Assembly: GCA_004208945.1 (NCBI GenBank)
Contig: SGPE01000030.1
Location: 124,001 to 188,000, forward strand
Length of the DNA stretch: 64,000 bases
Reading direction: 5' to 3'
Source: Pseudoalteromonas sp. CO133X
Lineage (GTDB): Bacteria; Pseudomonadota; Gammaproteobacteria; Enterobacterales; Alteromonadaceae
A program made the translations under genes and the position numbers. Under the pieces are notes generated by a model, which was not told the DNA's origin, searched no databases, and saw only the letters and a list, made by a program, of their open reading frames with translations. How positions within the stretch are numbered: position 1 is the stretch's first letter; each line of letters begins with the position of its first letter. Below are positions 54,103-63,496 of the stretch, piece by piece.

Positions 54103-54200
54103 AATTTAGTTTGCGCGCAAATTATTTTATCAGATCACTTGCTATTTTATAAAAAGATCATTAAATTGATCGCAAATAGTTTGCACACAAATATTTTGTG
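54103..54200. promoter_or_regulatory. Two OhrR/MarR-type operators
   Basis: The repeats TAGTTTGCGCGCAAATTATTTT (core 54110-54121, palindromic TTTGCG/CGCAAA) and TAGTTTGCACACAAATATTTTG (core 54180-54191) lie 70 bp apart in the divergent gap, one nearer to each gene. TTTGCGCGCAAA-like palindromes are typical for OhrR. Confidence 0.65.
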
Positions 54201-54253
54201 CTCATCAAAATTTATAGCAATCACTTTTAATGGTTAATACACCCGAGGTTTTT

Positions 54254-55252
54254 ATGGTTACAAGTCAACAAATTCATTTGATTTCACGCCCTACAGGTAT
54301 CCCAACACATGACAATTTTTCACTCGTTGATATCCAACTTCCTGATTTAAAAGATGGCGAAGTACTTATCAAGAATACTTGGATGTCAGTTGATCCGTAT
54401 ATGCGTCCACGTATGATTGACCGTGAATCATATATTGCCCCATTTAAGTTAAATGAAGTTATGGAAGCTGGTGCTATCGGCGAAGTGATTGAATCTCGTA
54501 ATGATCAATTTCCTGTTGGCAGTAAAGTAAGCCATATTAGCGGTTGGCGCACCGAGCATATTAGTGATGGTAGCGATTTAACATTACTGCCAGATGTGCC
54601 ACTACCTGATCAACTATTCTTGAGTACCCTGGGCATGACAGGCTTAACTGCATGGGCTGGCCTGACTAAAGTCATCACACTAAAAGAAACCGATACAGTA
54701 TTTGTATCCGCTGCCTCTGGTGCTGTTGGTAGCGTAGTGTGTCAAATTGCTAAACTCAAAGGATGTAAGGTTATTGCATCTGTTGGATCTGACGAAAAAG
54801 CGCAAATGGTAAAAGAGTTAGGCGTAGATGAAGTTATTAATTACAAAACGGTAGATAACCTCACTCAGGCACTAAAACAAGCTGCTCCAGAAGGGATTGA
54901 TGTTTATTTTGAAAATGTCGGCGGCGAGCACTTAGAGGCTGCGCTCAATGTCATGAATGATTATGGCCGCATTCCTGTATGTGGCATGATCTCTGGCTAC
55001 AATAACGATGCTGCACAGCCTGGACCAAGTAATCTATTTTTCATAAACTCTAAAAAGCTTACTGTTCAAGGGTTTATTGTTATTGATTACTTTGACCAGT
55101 TTCCTGAATTTATTGAGCAAATGAGCGCATGGATGAGTGAGGGTAAAATTAAATCTGAAGAAACGATTTACCAAGGCATTGAAAATGCTGTTGATGCATT
55201 TCTTGGCTTATTTGAGGGTAAAAATAAAGGTAAAATGTTAGTTAAGTTATAA
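54254..55252 (+). CDS. MDR-family NADPH-dependent reductase (CurA/YncB-like)
   Basis: This 332-residue zinc-free medium-chain reductase resembles CurA and leukotriene B4 dehydrogenase/prostaglandin reductase: LISRPTGIPTHDNFSLVDI, SVDPYMRPRM, LGMTGLTAWAGL, the NADPH motif SAASGAVGSVVCQIAKLKG, DVYFENVGGE and RIPVCGMISGYN. These enzymes reduce alpha,beta-unsaturated carbonyls such as lipid enals. I start at ATG 54254, preceded by CGAGGT; the first open ATG is 54230. Its regulation by the divergent OhrR-like protein fits detoxification of lipid peroxidation products. Confidence 0.9.
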   Translation: MVTSQQIHLISRPTGIPTHDNFSLVDIQLPDLKDGEVLIKNTWMSVDPYMRPRMIDRESYIAPFKLNEVMEAGAIGEVIESRNDQFPVGSKVSHISGWRTEHISDGSDLTLLPDVPLPDQLFLSTLGMTGLTAWAGLTKVITLKETDTVFVSAASGAVGSVVCQIAKLKGCKVIASVGSDEKAQMVKELGVDEVINYKTVDNLTQALKQAAPEGIDVYFENVGGEHLEAALNVMNDYGRIPVCGMISGYNNDAAQPGPSNLFFINSKKLTVQGFIVIDYFDQFPEFIEQMSAWMSEGKIKSEETIYQGIENAVDAFLGLFEGKNKGKMLVKL

Positions 55253-55256
55253 AGTT

Positions 55257-55294
55257 AGCAAAAGCCTGTGCACTTTTTTGTGGCAGGCTTTGCT
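55257..55294. terminator. Hairpin terminator between convergent genes
   Basis: AGCAAAAGCCTG pairs with CAGGCTTTGCT (one bulged A) around a 15-nt T-rich loop. It lies just after the reductase stop and before the convergent zinc-ribbon gene. Confidence 0.6.
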
Positions 55295-55297
55295 CAT

Positions 55298-55813
55298 CTA
55301 GTCGCTTAATAAAGACAAATACGCAAGCTCTGCGAGCTTTTGCAGGTTCGAATTTTCATCGGCAACAGACTTTTCTACATGAATATGATGACGCCGTTTT
55401 GGGATTTTAACTTGAATAAAGCCATTGTTATTTGCCATGTCGATACGCAGCATTTCACGCTCTTTTGGGGTTAGGTGATTCTCATGAATTTTTTCAAGTT
55501 CCCCATTATCTAGCCAAATTGCAGCGCAGTTCGGACACTCATCAATTTCCACCACTTTGAGCGGGGTAAAAAAGCGCCGCATCATGACAACATCAGGACA
55601 CTTAGGGCAATGGATCCGTTTTTTTAAATCTATTGACTCTGGTGGCAGTGTTTGTAAATGAGCCACCAGCACTTGTGCGGGCTTTAACCTTGGGTCGCTG
55701 AAATGAAAGATTTGTCGATTATCAAAAAACACACCGCCAGTTGGGGATAAATAAACCTTAATATCACCAATAGTGGTTTCTTCAAGCGCTACTTTTGTTC
55801 GCGGGCAATACAT
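55298..55813 (-). CDS. zf-TFIIB-type zinc-ribbon protein
   Basis: This 171-residue protein has two TFIIB-like zinc-finger modules. The first starts MYCPRTKVAL and has only one clear cysteine. The second is complete with CPKCPD and CPNC (about 69-96: HCPKCPDVVMMRRF and IDECPNCAAIWLDNGELEKI). A basic tail (PKRRHHIHVEK) follows. zf-TFIIB proteins are widespread small proteins of unknown role. It is 21 bp downstream of the DUF4202 gene on the same strand, so it is probably co-transcribed. Confidence 0.8.
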   Translation of the reverse strand: MYCPRTKVALEETTIGDIKVYLSPTGGVFFDNRQIFHFSDPRLKPAQVLVAHLQTLPPESIDLKKRIHCPKCPDVVMMRRFFTPLKVVEIDECPNCAAIWLDNGELEKIHENHLTPKEREMLRIDMANNNGFIQVKIPKRRHHIHVEKSVADENSNLQKLAELAYLSLLSD

Positions 55814-55834
55814 TTTACATCCTTGTTTGTTACT

Positions 55835-56422
55835 TTAGCTTAGTGCTTTTGTAATTAATGGTTTAAGCGGCTCTGGTAATTTAATGTTACCAGCGAGTAC
55901 AAATTCATGTGCCTTGTCCGACATTTTTTGCCATGTTTTACGAATAATGCCCAGCCATTTTTGCTCATCGTAATCAGGTTTGCTACTTGCAAAATCAAGC
56001 ATGTAATGTTCAATAAACACAAGACTTGCGATATCTTCAATGAGTTGGCTGTCGGGGTTACGTTTTATATTCTTTTTAGCGACTGCCGCATAGACACGCT
56101 CGCATTCATCTGACGAATAGCCTGCCTGTTGCATTAACGTTGTAACACGTTCAGCATGAAAATCATATAAAGCAGTACGCCATTGATAGTAGCCTTGTTT
56201 TCCTAATGGAAAATCACTTCGAGGAGAGCGCCAACGTTCAATGTGTTGTCCGTGGGCTGCGATACACATCAATTCATCTGCCGATGGATTAAAACGCTGC
56301 AACATCTCACTCATACGCATCGCGTAGAGACTCTCTTTGGCATAGGGATTCCCATCTACAGTCACTTTATTAGGGTCTGCAGCATTCGCTTTATCTATGG
56401 CTTTAATCACACTTTGGTACAT
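55835..56422 (-). CDS. DUF4202 family protein
   Basis: This 195-residue protein matches DUF4202: AIDKANAADPNKVTVDGNPYAKE at the start, then IAAHGQHIERWRSPRSDFP, QWRTALYDFHAE and IEHYMLDFAS. The conserved His/Arg/Asp residues suggest an enzyme in the HD-like or glutamyl-tRNA-associated range, but the family has no firm function. I start at ATG 56422, where the family begins; the frame is open to 56530 but the extra 36 residues look untranslated. The zinc-ribbon gene follows. Confidence 0.85.
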   Translation of the reverse strand: MYQSVIKAIDKANAADPNKVTVDGNPYAKESLYAMRMSEMLQRFNPSADELMCIAAHGQHIERWRSPRSDFPLGKQGYYQWRTALYDFHAERVTTLMQQAGYSSDECERVYAAVAKKNIKRNPDSQLIEDIASLVFIEHYMLDFASSKPDYDEQKWLGIIRKTWQKMSDKAHEFVLAGNIKLPEPLKPLITKALS

Positions 56423-56599
56423 TGCTTTTACACTTCTCAATTTCAAGTTACTGTTTCTCGGTACAAATATTTGTACTTTAAACAGTAATAAACGTCCAAT
56501 TTTATGCCTACTAACTAGACAATAAAACAACCCTAAACTAGTATTTTTAAGAGCCTGCTCAATACTTAAATTGCAATATTAATCGGGAATACGAACTCT

Positions 56600-59110
56600 T
56601 TGCGAAATAATAACAAATCCTCACTTAGTGTGATCTCTTTCATTCTAACTTTTTGCTTATTTTCGATTATTGCATTTAAAGTTTATCTCGACAGACAAAC
56701 AATGCATCGTATTGAGCAAGAGTCTGTTCTTGATAGTTATACAAGCGATTTAAAAACAAACCTAGAAACAGCATTGCTCGGCCCTTACTTAATTAGAGAT
56801 GCGATGCGTGATAACAGCTATACCAAAACACAGTTTGAAACACTCGCCAAGCATATCCTTAAACATAGTGACGGTAGTCAAACCATTCAACTCGCTCCAA
56901 ATGGTGTTATTACTTATAGTTATCCGCTTGTTACACACGAAGGAGTCATTAACAGTAATTTGTTTGCTGTCCCTTCAATAAAACCCTCTTTAGAAAAAGC
57001 CATTCAAACTGAGCAAATGCAGCTTGATGGCCCAAAGCAACTCTCTCAAGGGGGAGCAGGATTAGTTGCCCGCTTACCTATATTCAACAAAGACTCTTTC
57101 TGGGGATTTAGTATAGTAGTGCTTCGCTTTCCTGAGTTTATTAATAAAATAAAATTAAAACATGTATCCCACTCCCATATTATCGAGGTGTGGCAAAACA
57201 ACGATGGGAACTACATTCCTTTACTAGGAGAACATGCGTTTAATAATGCTAAATGGGAAACACGTTCACTACCGGTCAAAAATCAATTATGGGTAGTAGG
57301 GATAAAAGATGAATTTGCGTATCGTGCTTATGCTGAGATAGGCATATTAACCTTTATTGTTTTAGTTTTTTCATCTTTAATAAGTTACTTAATTAGCATT
57401 ACTTTTCGCCTGTGCGAACATGAAAAAAACTTAGAGTCATTGCTAACAAAGCGAACCAATGAACTTTCTGAGCAAGCCCTAGCCTTAAAACAAGCCCAAA
57501 CACTGAGCGGTGTAGGCAGTTGGTACATTTCGCCTTACAGTGAATCAAGACATCTTTCTGCGCAAGCAACTAAATTATTTAAAACGAAGTCACCTAAGCA
57601 GCCAATCCAACAAGTATGCGACCAAATCGATAATACCTACAAAAATGCATTTCTTAATTTTATTAACGCTAAACCAGCCAGCCCCAGTGAGCTTGAGTAC
57701 ACAATAAAAATCAATGGTGAACAACGCTGGTTTCATGAGTATGCTGAATGGAATAACAAAACAAAAACCTTGGTGGGAACAGTAGAAGATATTAGTGCTG
57801 AAAAGCAAAAACAGCATGAACTGTATCAACAAGCTCATTTTGATTCCATAACAGGATTAGCAAACCGCCACTACAGCGAAAAATATATCACCAGCCTTTG
57901 CCCTAAAAACCAATACAACTCAGGTTTAACTCTAATTTGCCTAGAAATTAAAGGCTATAGGCAAATTGAAGACATGTACGGATATAAGGCGTCAAATGAA
58001 CTACAAAAAGCCTTAGCCAATCGCTTAATTGAGTTTGCAGAGCAACACCAAGCATTCTGCTCTCATATTAAGTCAGGCTGCTTTATGCTCTTGCTAAAAG
58101 AAGGCGTTTTTGACGAAGAACTTGCGACTCTCATCGATGAACTACAACACCGTGTCGCAGGGCTGATTGAAACAGCGGGCACAGCTCATTTTTATCATTT
58201 TTATGTTGGCATAGGCTATCCGCACCTACAGAATTTAGATGCAGCAGAGCAAATTAACACAACGTTAATTGCCATGAATGAATGCCATCGACAGAAAAAA
58301 GCCTACACCATTTACAGTCAGTCTCTTAAAGACAAATTAATCGCACAAAGTGATTTAGAAAGTGACTTAAGGCATGCACTTTCAACCGATAAACAACTTA
58401 GTATGGTGTATCAACCCATTGTAAATACAAAAGATGGAAAACTGATAGGTTGCGAGGCACTTGTTCGCTGGCAACATCCTGTACGAGGTTTTGTATCTCC
58501 ACAGGAGTTTATCGCCATTGCTGAGCAATCTGAGCTAATTAACCTCCTTTCACGCTGGATTGTCGCAAGAGTCGCAAAAGATTGCCACAGCCTTGTGGAG
58601 AACAATATCCATGTAAAAATGTCGATCAACTTATCACGTAAACAGTTTTCAGATGCGCACCTTGTTAATCTACTCACAAGTGAAAAAGCGCAGCTATTTC
58701 CTGCTACACAAAAAATTAATTTAGAAATTACCGAATCAGCGCTATTTCAAAATACACAGTATGCCATTAGTTTAATGCATGAACTCAAGGCCGTTGGATT
58801 TGACTTATCACTTGATGACTTTGGCACTGGCTATTCATCACTCGCCTCGATTCAACAATTCCCATTAGATAATGTAAAAATAGACCGCGCCTTTATTTGT
58901 AACTGTGTTGAAAATCCACGCGATGGTTTATTTTTGCAGACCATGAGTGACTTAGCCCATCAATTGAATCTGACTATCACAGCTGAAGGGGTTGAGAGTT
59001 CAGAGCAGTGGGAGCTGGTCAGCGATAAAAGCATTGATTATGTGCAAGGGTATTTAATATCAATGCCTTTACCGATTGAGGAGTTTATAAAATTTGACCC
59101 TGTATTGTGA
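56600..59110 (+). CDS. Membrane c-di-GMP phosphodiesterase (CHASE-like, PAS, degenerate GGDEF, EAL)
   Basis: This 836-residue signalling protein has a TM helix (about 8-28), a periplasmic CHASE-like sensor domain (about 30-240, including TIQLAPNGVITYSYP), a second TM (about 248-270), and a coiled coil plus PAS domain (about 300-410). A GGDEF domain follows whose active motif is degenerate (SGCFM in place of GGDEF), and then an EAL domain with EALVRW, NLSRKQF, DDFGTGYSS and TAEGVES. It likely only breaks down c-di-GMP, with the GGDEF part regulatory. Its 3' end overlaps the convergent thioredoxin-like gene by 26 bp. Confidence 0.9.
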   Translation: MRNNNKSSLSVISFILTFCLFSIIAFKVYLDRQTMHRIEQESVLDSYTSDLKTNLETALLGPYLIRDAMRDNSYTKTQFETLAKHILKHSDGSQTIQLAPNGVITYSYPLVTHEGVINSNLFAVPSIKPSLEKAIQTEQMQLDGPKQLSQGGAGLVARLPIFNKDSFWGFSIVVLRFPEFINKIKLKHVSHSHIIEVWQNNDGNYIPLLGEHAFNNAKWETRSLPVKNQLWVVGIKDEFAYRAYAEIGILTFIVLVFSSLISYLISITFRLCEHEKNLESLLTKRTNELSEQALALKQAQTLSGVGSWYISPYSESRHLSAQATKLFKTKSPKQPIQQVCDQIDNTYKNAFLNFINAKPASPSELEYTIKINGEQRWFHEYAEWNNKTKTLVGTVEDISAEKQKQHELYQQAHFDSITGLANRHYSEKYITSLCPKNQYNSGLTLICLEIKGYRQIEDMYGYKASNELQKALANRLIEFAEQHQAFCSHIKSGCFMLLLKEGVFDEELATLIDELQHRVAGLIETAGTAHFYHFYVGIGYPHLQNLDAAEQINTTLIAMNECHRQKKAYTIYSQSLKDKLIAQSDLESDLRHALSTDKQLSMVYQPIVNTKDGKLIGCEALVRWQHPVRGFVSPQEFIAIAEQSELINLLSRWIVARVAKDCHSLVENNIHVKMSINLSRKQFSDAHLVNLLTSEKAQLFPATQKINLEITESALFQNTQYAISLMHELKAVGFDLSLDDFGTGYSSLASIQQFPLDNVKIDRAFICNCVENPRDGLFLQTMSDLAHQLNLTITAEGVESSEQWELVSDKSIDYVQGYLISMPLPIEEFIKFDPVL

Positions 59111-59549
59111 GATCAGCAGCAATACTTTGCTTTGGTTTCTCAATCATACGCACAAGCTCTTTTTCGCCATCACTGACAATGATGGTAGGTGTATAACGTA
59201 CATCGTATTGCTTAGCCAGACCATTGGGGTCGAGTTTATCATAGCCTACCGCCACTAAACGCAGCGAATCTAACTGTACCTTTGCAGCATTGAGTAATTT
59301 TAAAAAGCGCGGTACTTCTCGTTTTGAGTCATGACACCAAGTACCCAAAAATACCAATACTTGCTTACCTTGCAGTGCTTTGATTTTTACAAGCTCTTCT
59401 TTGCTTGGCGAAAAGCTCTCATACTCTTTATTAAATGCAGGGTAATCTTTGAGTAAATCATCGGTGGTAATGTCTCCTCTGTGAGGGGCATCCGTTGCAT
59501 AAACCATACTTGAAAATAACACTAACAAAGCAGCTAAAAATCGTATCAT
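59085..59549 (-). CDS. Exported thioredoxin-fold protein with CxxS motif
   Basis: This 154-residue protein has a signal peptide (about 1-18, ending SSMVYA) and a thioredoxin fold: VLVFLGTWCHDSKREVPRFL with a WCHDS (CxxS) active site, then the cis-proline region YDVRYTPTIIV. A single redox cysteine points to a disulfide isomerase-like or thiol-trapping role in the periplasm and not to TlpA-type reduction. Its stop lies inside the end of the EAL gene on the other strand (26-bp overlap). Confidence 0.8.
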   Translation of the reverse strand: MIRFLAALLVLFSSMVYATDAPHRGDITTDDLLKDYPAFNKEYESFSPSKEELVKIKALQGKQVLVFLGTWCHDSKREVPRFLKLLNAAKVQLDSLRLVAVGYDKLDPNGLAKQYDVRYTPTIIVSDGEKELVRMIEKPKQSIAADLTIQGQIL

Positions 59550-59701
59550 TATTATATTTCCCTTTCATAAAGTTGTATCACATTAACTTAGACAAAACTC
59601 GTCAATTTAATAACAAGCAACGCTCATAAATGAGCAAACAATCGAATCCTTTTGCCAAAACGGTTAAACTACAAAGAATCGAATGATTAAGAGTGAAGTG
59701 T

Positions 59702-60037
59702 ATGTCTTATCCTCCCTGTCCACAATGTAATTCGGAATATGTTTATCCAGAACAAAATAATCTTATCTGCCCAGAGTGCGCCCATGAATGGAATCCTGAT
59801 GCGGTCAATGAAGATGACATCATCAATGTAAAAGACGCTAACGGCACGTTATTGGCTGATGGCGACAAAGTAACCGTTGCAAAAGACTTAAAAATCAAAG
59901 GCAGTTCACAAGTCATTAAAATCGGCACCAAAGCGTTAATCCGCCGAGTGCTTGATAAAAAAGATCACGAACTCGACTGTAAAGTTGATGGTGTTGGTGA
60001 AATGATGGTGACAGCTAAGTTCGTTAAAAAAGCTTAG
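59702..60037 (+). CDS. yjdM: YjdM (PhnA) zinc-ribbon protein
   Basis: This 111-residue protein has an N-terminal zinc ribbon (CPQCNSEYVYPEQNNLICPEC) and a C-terminal PhnA/KOW-like beta domain (VKDANGTLLADGDKVTVAKDLKIKGSS, IKIGTKALIRRV). It is the family once linked to phosphonate use in E. coli, although YjdM has no confirmed catalytic role there. I start at ATG 59702; an upstream in-frame GTG at 59693 would add three residues. It stands alone. Confidence 0.9.
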   Translation: MSYPPCPQCNSEYVYPEQNNLICPECAHEWNPDAVNEDDIINVKDANGTLLADGDKVTVAKDLKIKGSSQVIKIGTKALIRRVLDKKDHELDCKVDGVGEMMVTAKFVKKA

Positions 60038-60174
60038 TATACCGCCATTGCTGTTTAATTCTATATTGGCTCTGTTGGCTGAATATAAAACACCCAACCC
60101 AGTAGTTAGATTGCAATTTTCAGGTGTATTATTTAATCTAGCCAACATATTTTCAACAAGACTAAACACATTTA

Positions 60175-61077
60175 ATGAAATGTAACGACCTCTGGCATCC
60201 TAATCATCCAGCCGAAGACAAGCAGCTAAGGCCCGGCCTTAACTTTCATTTTGGTGACGAAGTAGAGGATGAAAACAAGGTTTGGCGCGGTGCAGTTAAT
60301 GACAGATTTCGCCTCATTATCGTATTAAATGGAAAGCTTGGACTGTCTTATGGTGATAAGCAATTATGTTTATCTTCAGAGCCACATACAAATATTCACA
60401 ATGCAGCCCTTGTTAGTTGTCAAACACCAGAACTTTTTAGTCGACAATCCTTTCAAGGTAACGCTTGTAAACGTGTCAGTATTGGTATTAGCAGTGAGTG
60501 GGTTGAAAACACATTTGACCATTACTCAGGCGTGCAAGAACATTTACAAGCTATGCCACATCTACATTATATTTCTTGGTCCGTAAGCCATTACTGTGCA
60601 CATATTGCCGCGGAAATGTTAACTTACCAAAACTGCCCCATCGCATTACAGAGTATCTTCTTAGAAAGCAAAACACTTGAAATCATCGCTGAAGCTGTAT
60701 CACATCTGCACAAAGATATGGAATTCGTGAAACCACCCACGCAACATCAACCGAAAGTGAAAGGGCAATTATTGGAGCTAAAAAAGTTTATTCAATCTCA
60801 CCCAAGCGAGACACATAACATTGCAGACTTAGCGGCAAGAGTGAATATGACAATTTCAACATTACAAAGACAATTTAAGCAACAATTTTCACTGACCGTT
60901 TTTGAATATATTCATAAGGTAAGGATGGTGAATGCCTACCTCGCAATAAAAGCAAGTGAGCGAAGGATAACCCAAATTGCTGGAGATGTTGGTTATGACA
61001 ACGCCGGCAACTTTGCGACTGCCTTTAGACGTCACTTCGGTATGAGTCCTTCAAAATTAAGAGACCAAAATAAATAA
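60175..61077 (+). CDS. AraC-family regulator (PchR-like)
   Basis: This 300-residue protein has a long N-terminal effector domain (about 1-190, DRFRLIIVLNGKLGLSYGDKQ) and a C-terminal AraC HTH pair (NIADLAARVNMTISTLQRQFKQQ, ITQIAGDVGYDNAGNFATAFRRHFGMSP). PchR-type regulators sense intracellular ferric siderophores and activate the cognate receptor gene. The TonB-dependent siderophore receptor begins 103 bp downstream on the same strand with its own Fur box. Coupled iron and siderophore sensing is therefore likely. Confidence 0.88.
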   Translation: MKCNDLWHPNHPAEDKQLRPGLNFHFGDEVEDENKVWRGAVNDRFRLIIVLNGKLGLSYGDKQLCLSSEPHTNIHNAALVSCQTPELFSRQSFQGNACKRVSIGISSEWVENTFDHYSGVQEHLQAMPHLHYISWSVSHYCAHIAAEMLTYQNCPIALQSIFLESKTLEIIAEAVSHLHKDMEFVKPPTQHQPKVKGQLLELKKFIQSHPSETHNIADLAARVNMTISTLQRQFKQQFSLTVFEYIHKVRMVNAYLAIKASERRITQIAGDVGYDNAGNFATAFRRHFGMSPSKLRDQNK

Positions 61078-61138
61078 GTTTGCCGTTTATACAAACGAAC
61101 TTGCAGCTACAGAAAGAGCGAAGACCAAAAAACAAAAA

Positions 61139-61157
61139 GATAATAAGAATTATTAAC
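61139..61157. promoter_or_regulatory. Fur box upstream of siderophore receptor
   Basis: GATAATAAGAATTATTAAC agrees with the Fur consensus at 15 of 19 positions and lies 23 bp before the receptor's ATG, between the AraC regulator and the receptor. Confidence 0.8.
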
Positions 61158-61179
61158 ATTTTAATTCAAAGGGTTTTAA

Positions 61180-63369
61180 ATGTCTTTCTCGTTATTAAAA
61201 AATGTATCCTATATACTGACTATTTACGTACTTCCTTCTCAAGCTATTTTTGCCAACGCTACCGACAACATCGACTCAGAAAAAATAGAGGTGATTACAG
61301 TTAATGCGTATGAACCTGCAAAAGAGATTAGCGCAGCAACTAAAAGTAATATTCCTCTGCTAGAAACACCACAAGCTGTTGCCGTCATAGAGCGCATAGA
61401 ATTAGATGCACGAGGTGTAGATAATTTAAATGAAGCGGCTAGATACACATCAGGCGTATTACCTGAAAGCCAAGGAATTGATAACCGAGTGGACGATCTT
61501 TATATTCGTGGCTTTGATGCTGGTAGCTTTGGTAACAATGTAATGATTGATGGTATGCGCGCGCCCTCTAATGGCAGCAACAGTTGGAACAGAGCAGCCA
61601 TAAATAGTTGGAATTTAGAGCGCGTAGAAATTCTTAAGGGTCCCTCTGGCGCGCTATACGGTCAAATTGCGCCCGGTGGAATGGTTAATCAAGTTAGTAA
61701 ACTGCCCACACTTAATCAAGAGCAAATATTTAAACTTCAGTTTAACGCTACAGGGCGCTACCAAGGAGCTTTTGACTTAGGTGGCAGTAACCAAAACGAA
61801 GACTCTATTTGGCGCGTAGTTGGACTTTATAGCAATGGCGATACTCAAGTAGATCATACTGAACACACACAATGGTTTTTAGCACCTAGTAATCAATTTG
61901 AGTTTAATAATGGTAAAACCAAGCTTACGCTACTAGGAATTTATCAACAAGATAATGGCGGCAGTACATTCCAGTTTTATCCTTATCATGGCTCTATTAT
62001 TCCAGGTGCAAATGGTTATATCGATAATACAACCCTTTTAGGAGAACCTAATTGGAATACTTATGATAGAACAATTTGGTCAATAGGCTGGTTGTTAGAT
62101 CATGAAATAACTCCTAATTGGCGCCTTGAACAAAGTGCACGTGTGACAGATGTCGAATCGCTCTATAAGGTTACTGTAGGCTTTGGAGTACGAGGCCAAA
62201 GTGTTGAGAATGTGAATACGCTTATTAATGGACGTATCTTAAAAAGGCGAGCGGTACAAGGCGATGGTGCATCAAAAGCGGTAACCGTTGACACTAGGCT
62301 TAGTGGTTCTATTCGAATGGGGGCTGTAAAGCACAATGTATTATTTGGAGCTGATTATCAAAAAACAGATTGGAATTTTTACCGCCAAATGGCAAGAGTA
62401 GCACCCGAAGAAATCCAAATCGATATTTATGATCCCGAATACACATACTTTGATTTTGAAAATGTGCTATTTGACCAAATGAATACCGCAGAAATCGACA
62501 AACAATTTGGTTTTTACTTACAAGATCAGATACATTACAAAAAATGGCGATTAACATTGGGAGCACGTTATGATGGATTCTCAATCGACTCGACTAACCT
62601 ACTAAATAATACTCACTCTGAAATAAAAGATAACTCCTTCACTGCACGTACAGGCCTTACTTACGTGTTTGATTCTGGCTTTGTACCTTTCATAAGCTAT
62701 TCTGAATCTTTTCAACCAGCCACTGGCACAGACCGTAACGGTCAAAACTTTGATCCGACAAAGGGAAAACAGTGGGAAATGGGTATGAAATATGAGCCAA
62801 AGTCATTTTCAGGCATGATATCAGCCTCTATTTTTGATCTACGCCAAGAAAATATCCTTACCTCAGATCCACTTAATGAGTCTCATGAAACCTATATGGT
62901 ACAAAGTGGTGAAGTGAAGGTAAAAGGCCTGGAATTAGAAGGTCGTATTACACCATTCAACGGGCTCAGTGTAATCGGTGCAACAACTTACTTTGACTCA
63001 AGTATCACAGAAAATAATGATGGTAATAAGGGGAATCAGATGATCCGAGTGCCTAATTGGATGGCCTCATTGTGGTTAGACTATACTCTATTAGAGGGTA
63101 AGGCCGATGGTCTGAGTATAGCCTTGGGCGGACGCTATATTGGGCAAACGTATGGCGATATAGCTAACTCTCTAGATATTCCTTCTTACGCTTTAATTGA
63201 TGCAGCTTTACGCTACGATTTAGGATGGATAAATGACTACCGTGTGCAATTTTCGCTGAATGCATCTAACTTACAGGATAAACGCTATGTTGCAAGCTGT
63301 ACGGCGTTAACCGCATGTTATTACGGCTCAGGTAGGAAGCTTACAGCTTCGGTCACAATTAATTGGTAA
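61180..63369 (+). CDS. TonB-dependent siderophore receptor
   Basis: This 729-residue outer-membrane receptor has a signal peptide (about 1-26, ending AIFA), a TonB-box-like IEVITVNAY and a plug domain (about 50-165, TPQAVAVIERIELDARGV and LKGPSGALYGQIAPGGMVN). A 22-stranded barrel follows, ending with the family's C-terminal CYYGSGRKLTASVTINW, close to FhuA/FpvA-type receptors (hydroxamate or mixed siderophores). A disulfide may join the two cysteines near the end (SCTALTAC). A Fur box and the upstream PchR-like gene indicate iron regulation. The siderophore is unknown; whether it is shared with the fep-type importer is open. Confidence 0.93.
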   Translation: MSFSLLKNVSYILTIYVLPSQAIFANATDNIDSEKIEVITVNAYEPAKEISAATKSNIPLLETPQAVAVIERIELDARGVDNLNEAARYTSGVLPESQGIDNRVDDLYIRGFDAGSFGNNVMIDGMRAPSNGSNSWNRAAINSWNLERVEILKGPSGALYGQIAPGGMVNQVSKLPTLNQEQIFKLQFNATGRYQGAFDLGGSNQNEDSIWRVVGLYSNGDTQVDHTEHTQWFLAPSNQFEFNNGKTKLTLLGIYQQDNGGSTFQFYPYHGSIIPGANGYIDNTTLLGEPNWNTYDRTIWSIGWLLDHEITPNWRLEQSARVTDVESLYKVTVGFGVRGQSVENVNTLINGRILKRRAVQGDGASKAVTVDTRLSGSIRMGAVKHNVLFGADYQKTDWNFYRQMARVAPEEIQIDIYDPEYTYFDFENVLFDQMNTAEIDKQFGFYLQDQIHYKKWRLTLGARYDGFSIDSTNLLNNTHSEIKDNSFTARTGLTYVFDSGFVPFISYSESFQPATGTDRNGQNFDPTKGKQWEMGMKYEPKSFSGMISASIFDLRQENILTSDPLNESHETYMVQSGEVKVKGLELEGRITPFNGLSVIGATTYFDSSITENNDGNKGNQMIRVPNWMASLWLDYTLLEGKADGLSIALGGRYIGQTYGDIANSLDIPSYALIDAALRYDLGWINDYRVQFSLNASNLQDKRYVASCTALTACYYGSGRKLTASVTINW

Positions 63370-63496
63370 AGCTTAATATTAGAGGCTAGATATCTAATCT
63401 AGCTTCTAACTTTCATTATTATTTACCCAAGCAATATTATATTTTCAAAAATCTCAGCGAAACCTCAACTGAATAAGAACCTCAATACTTCTCGCA

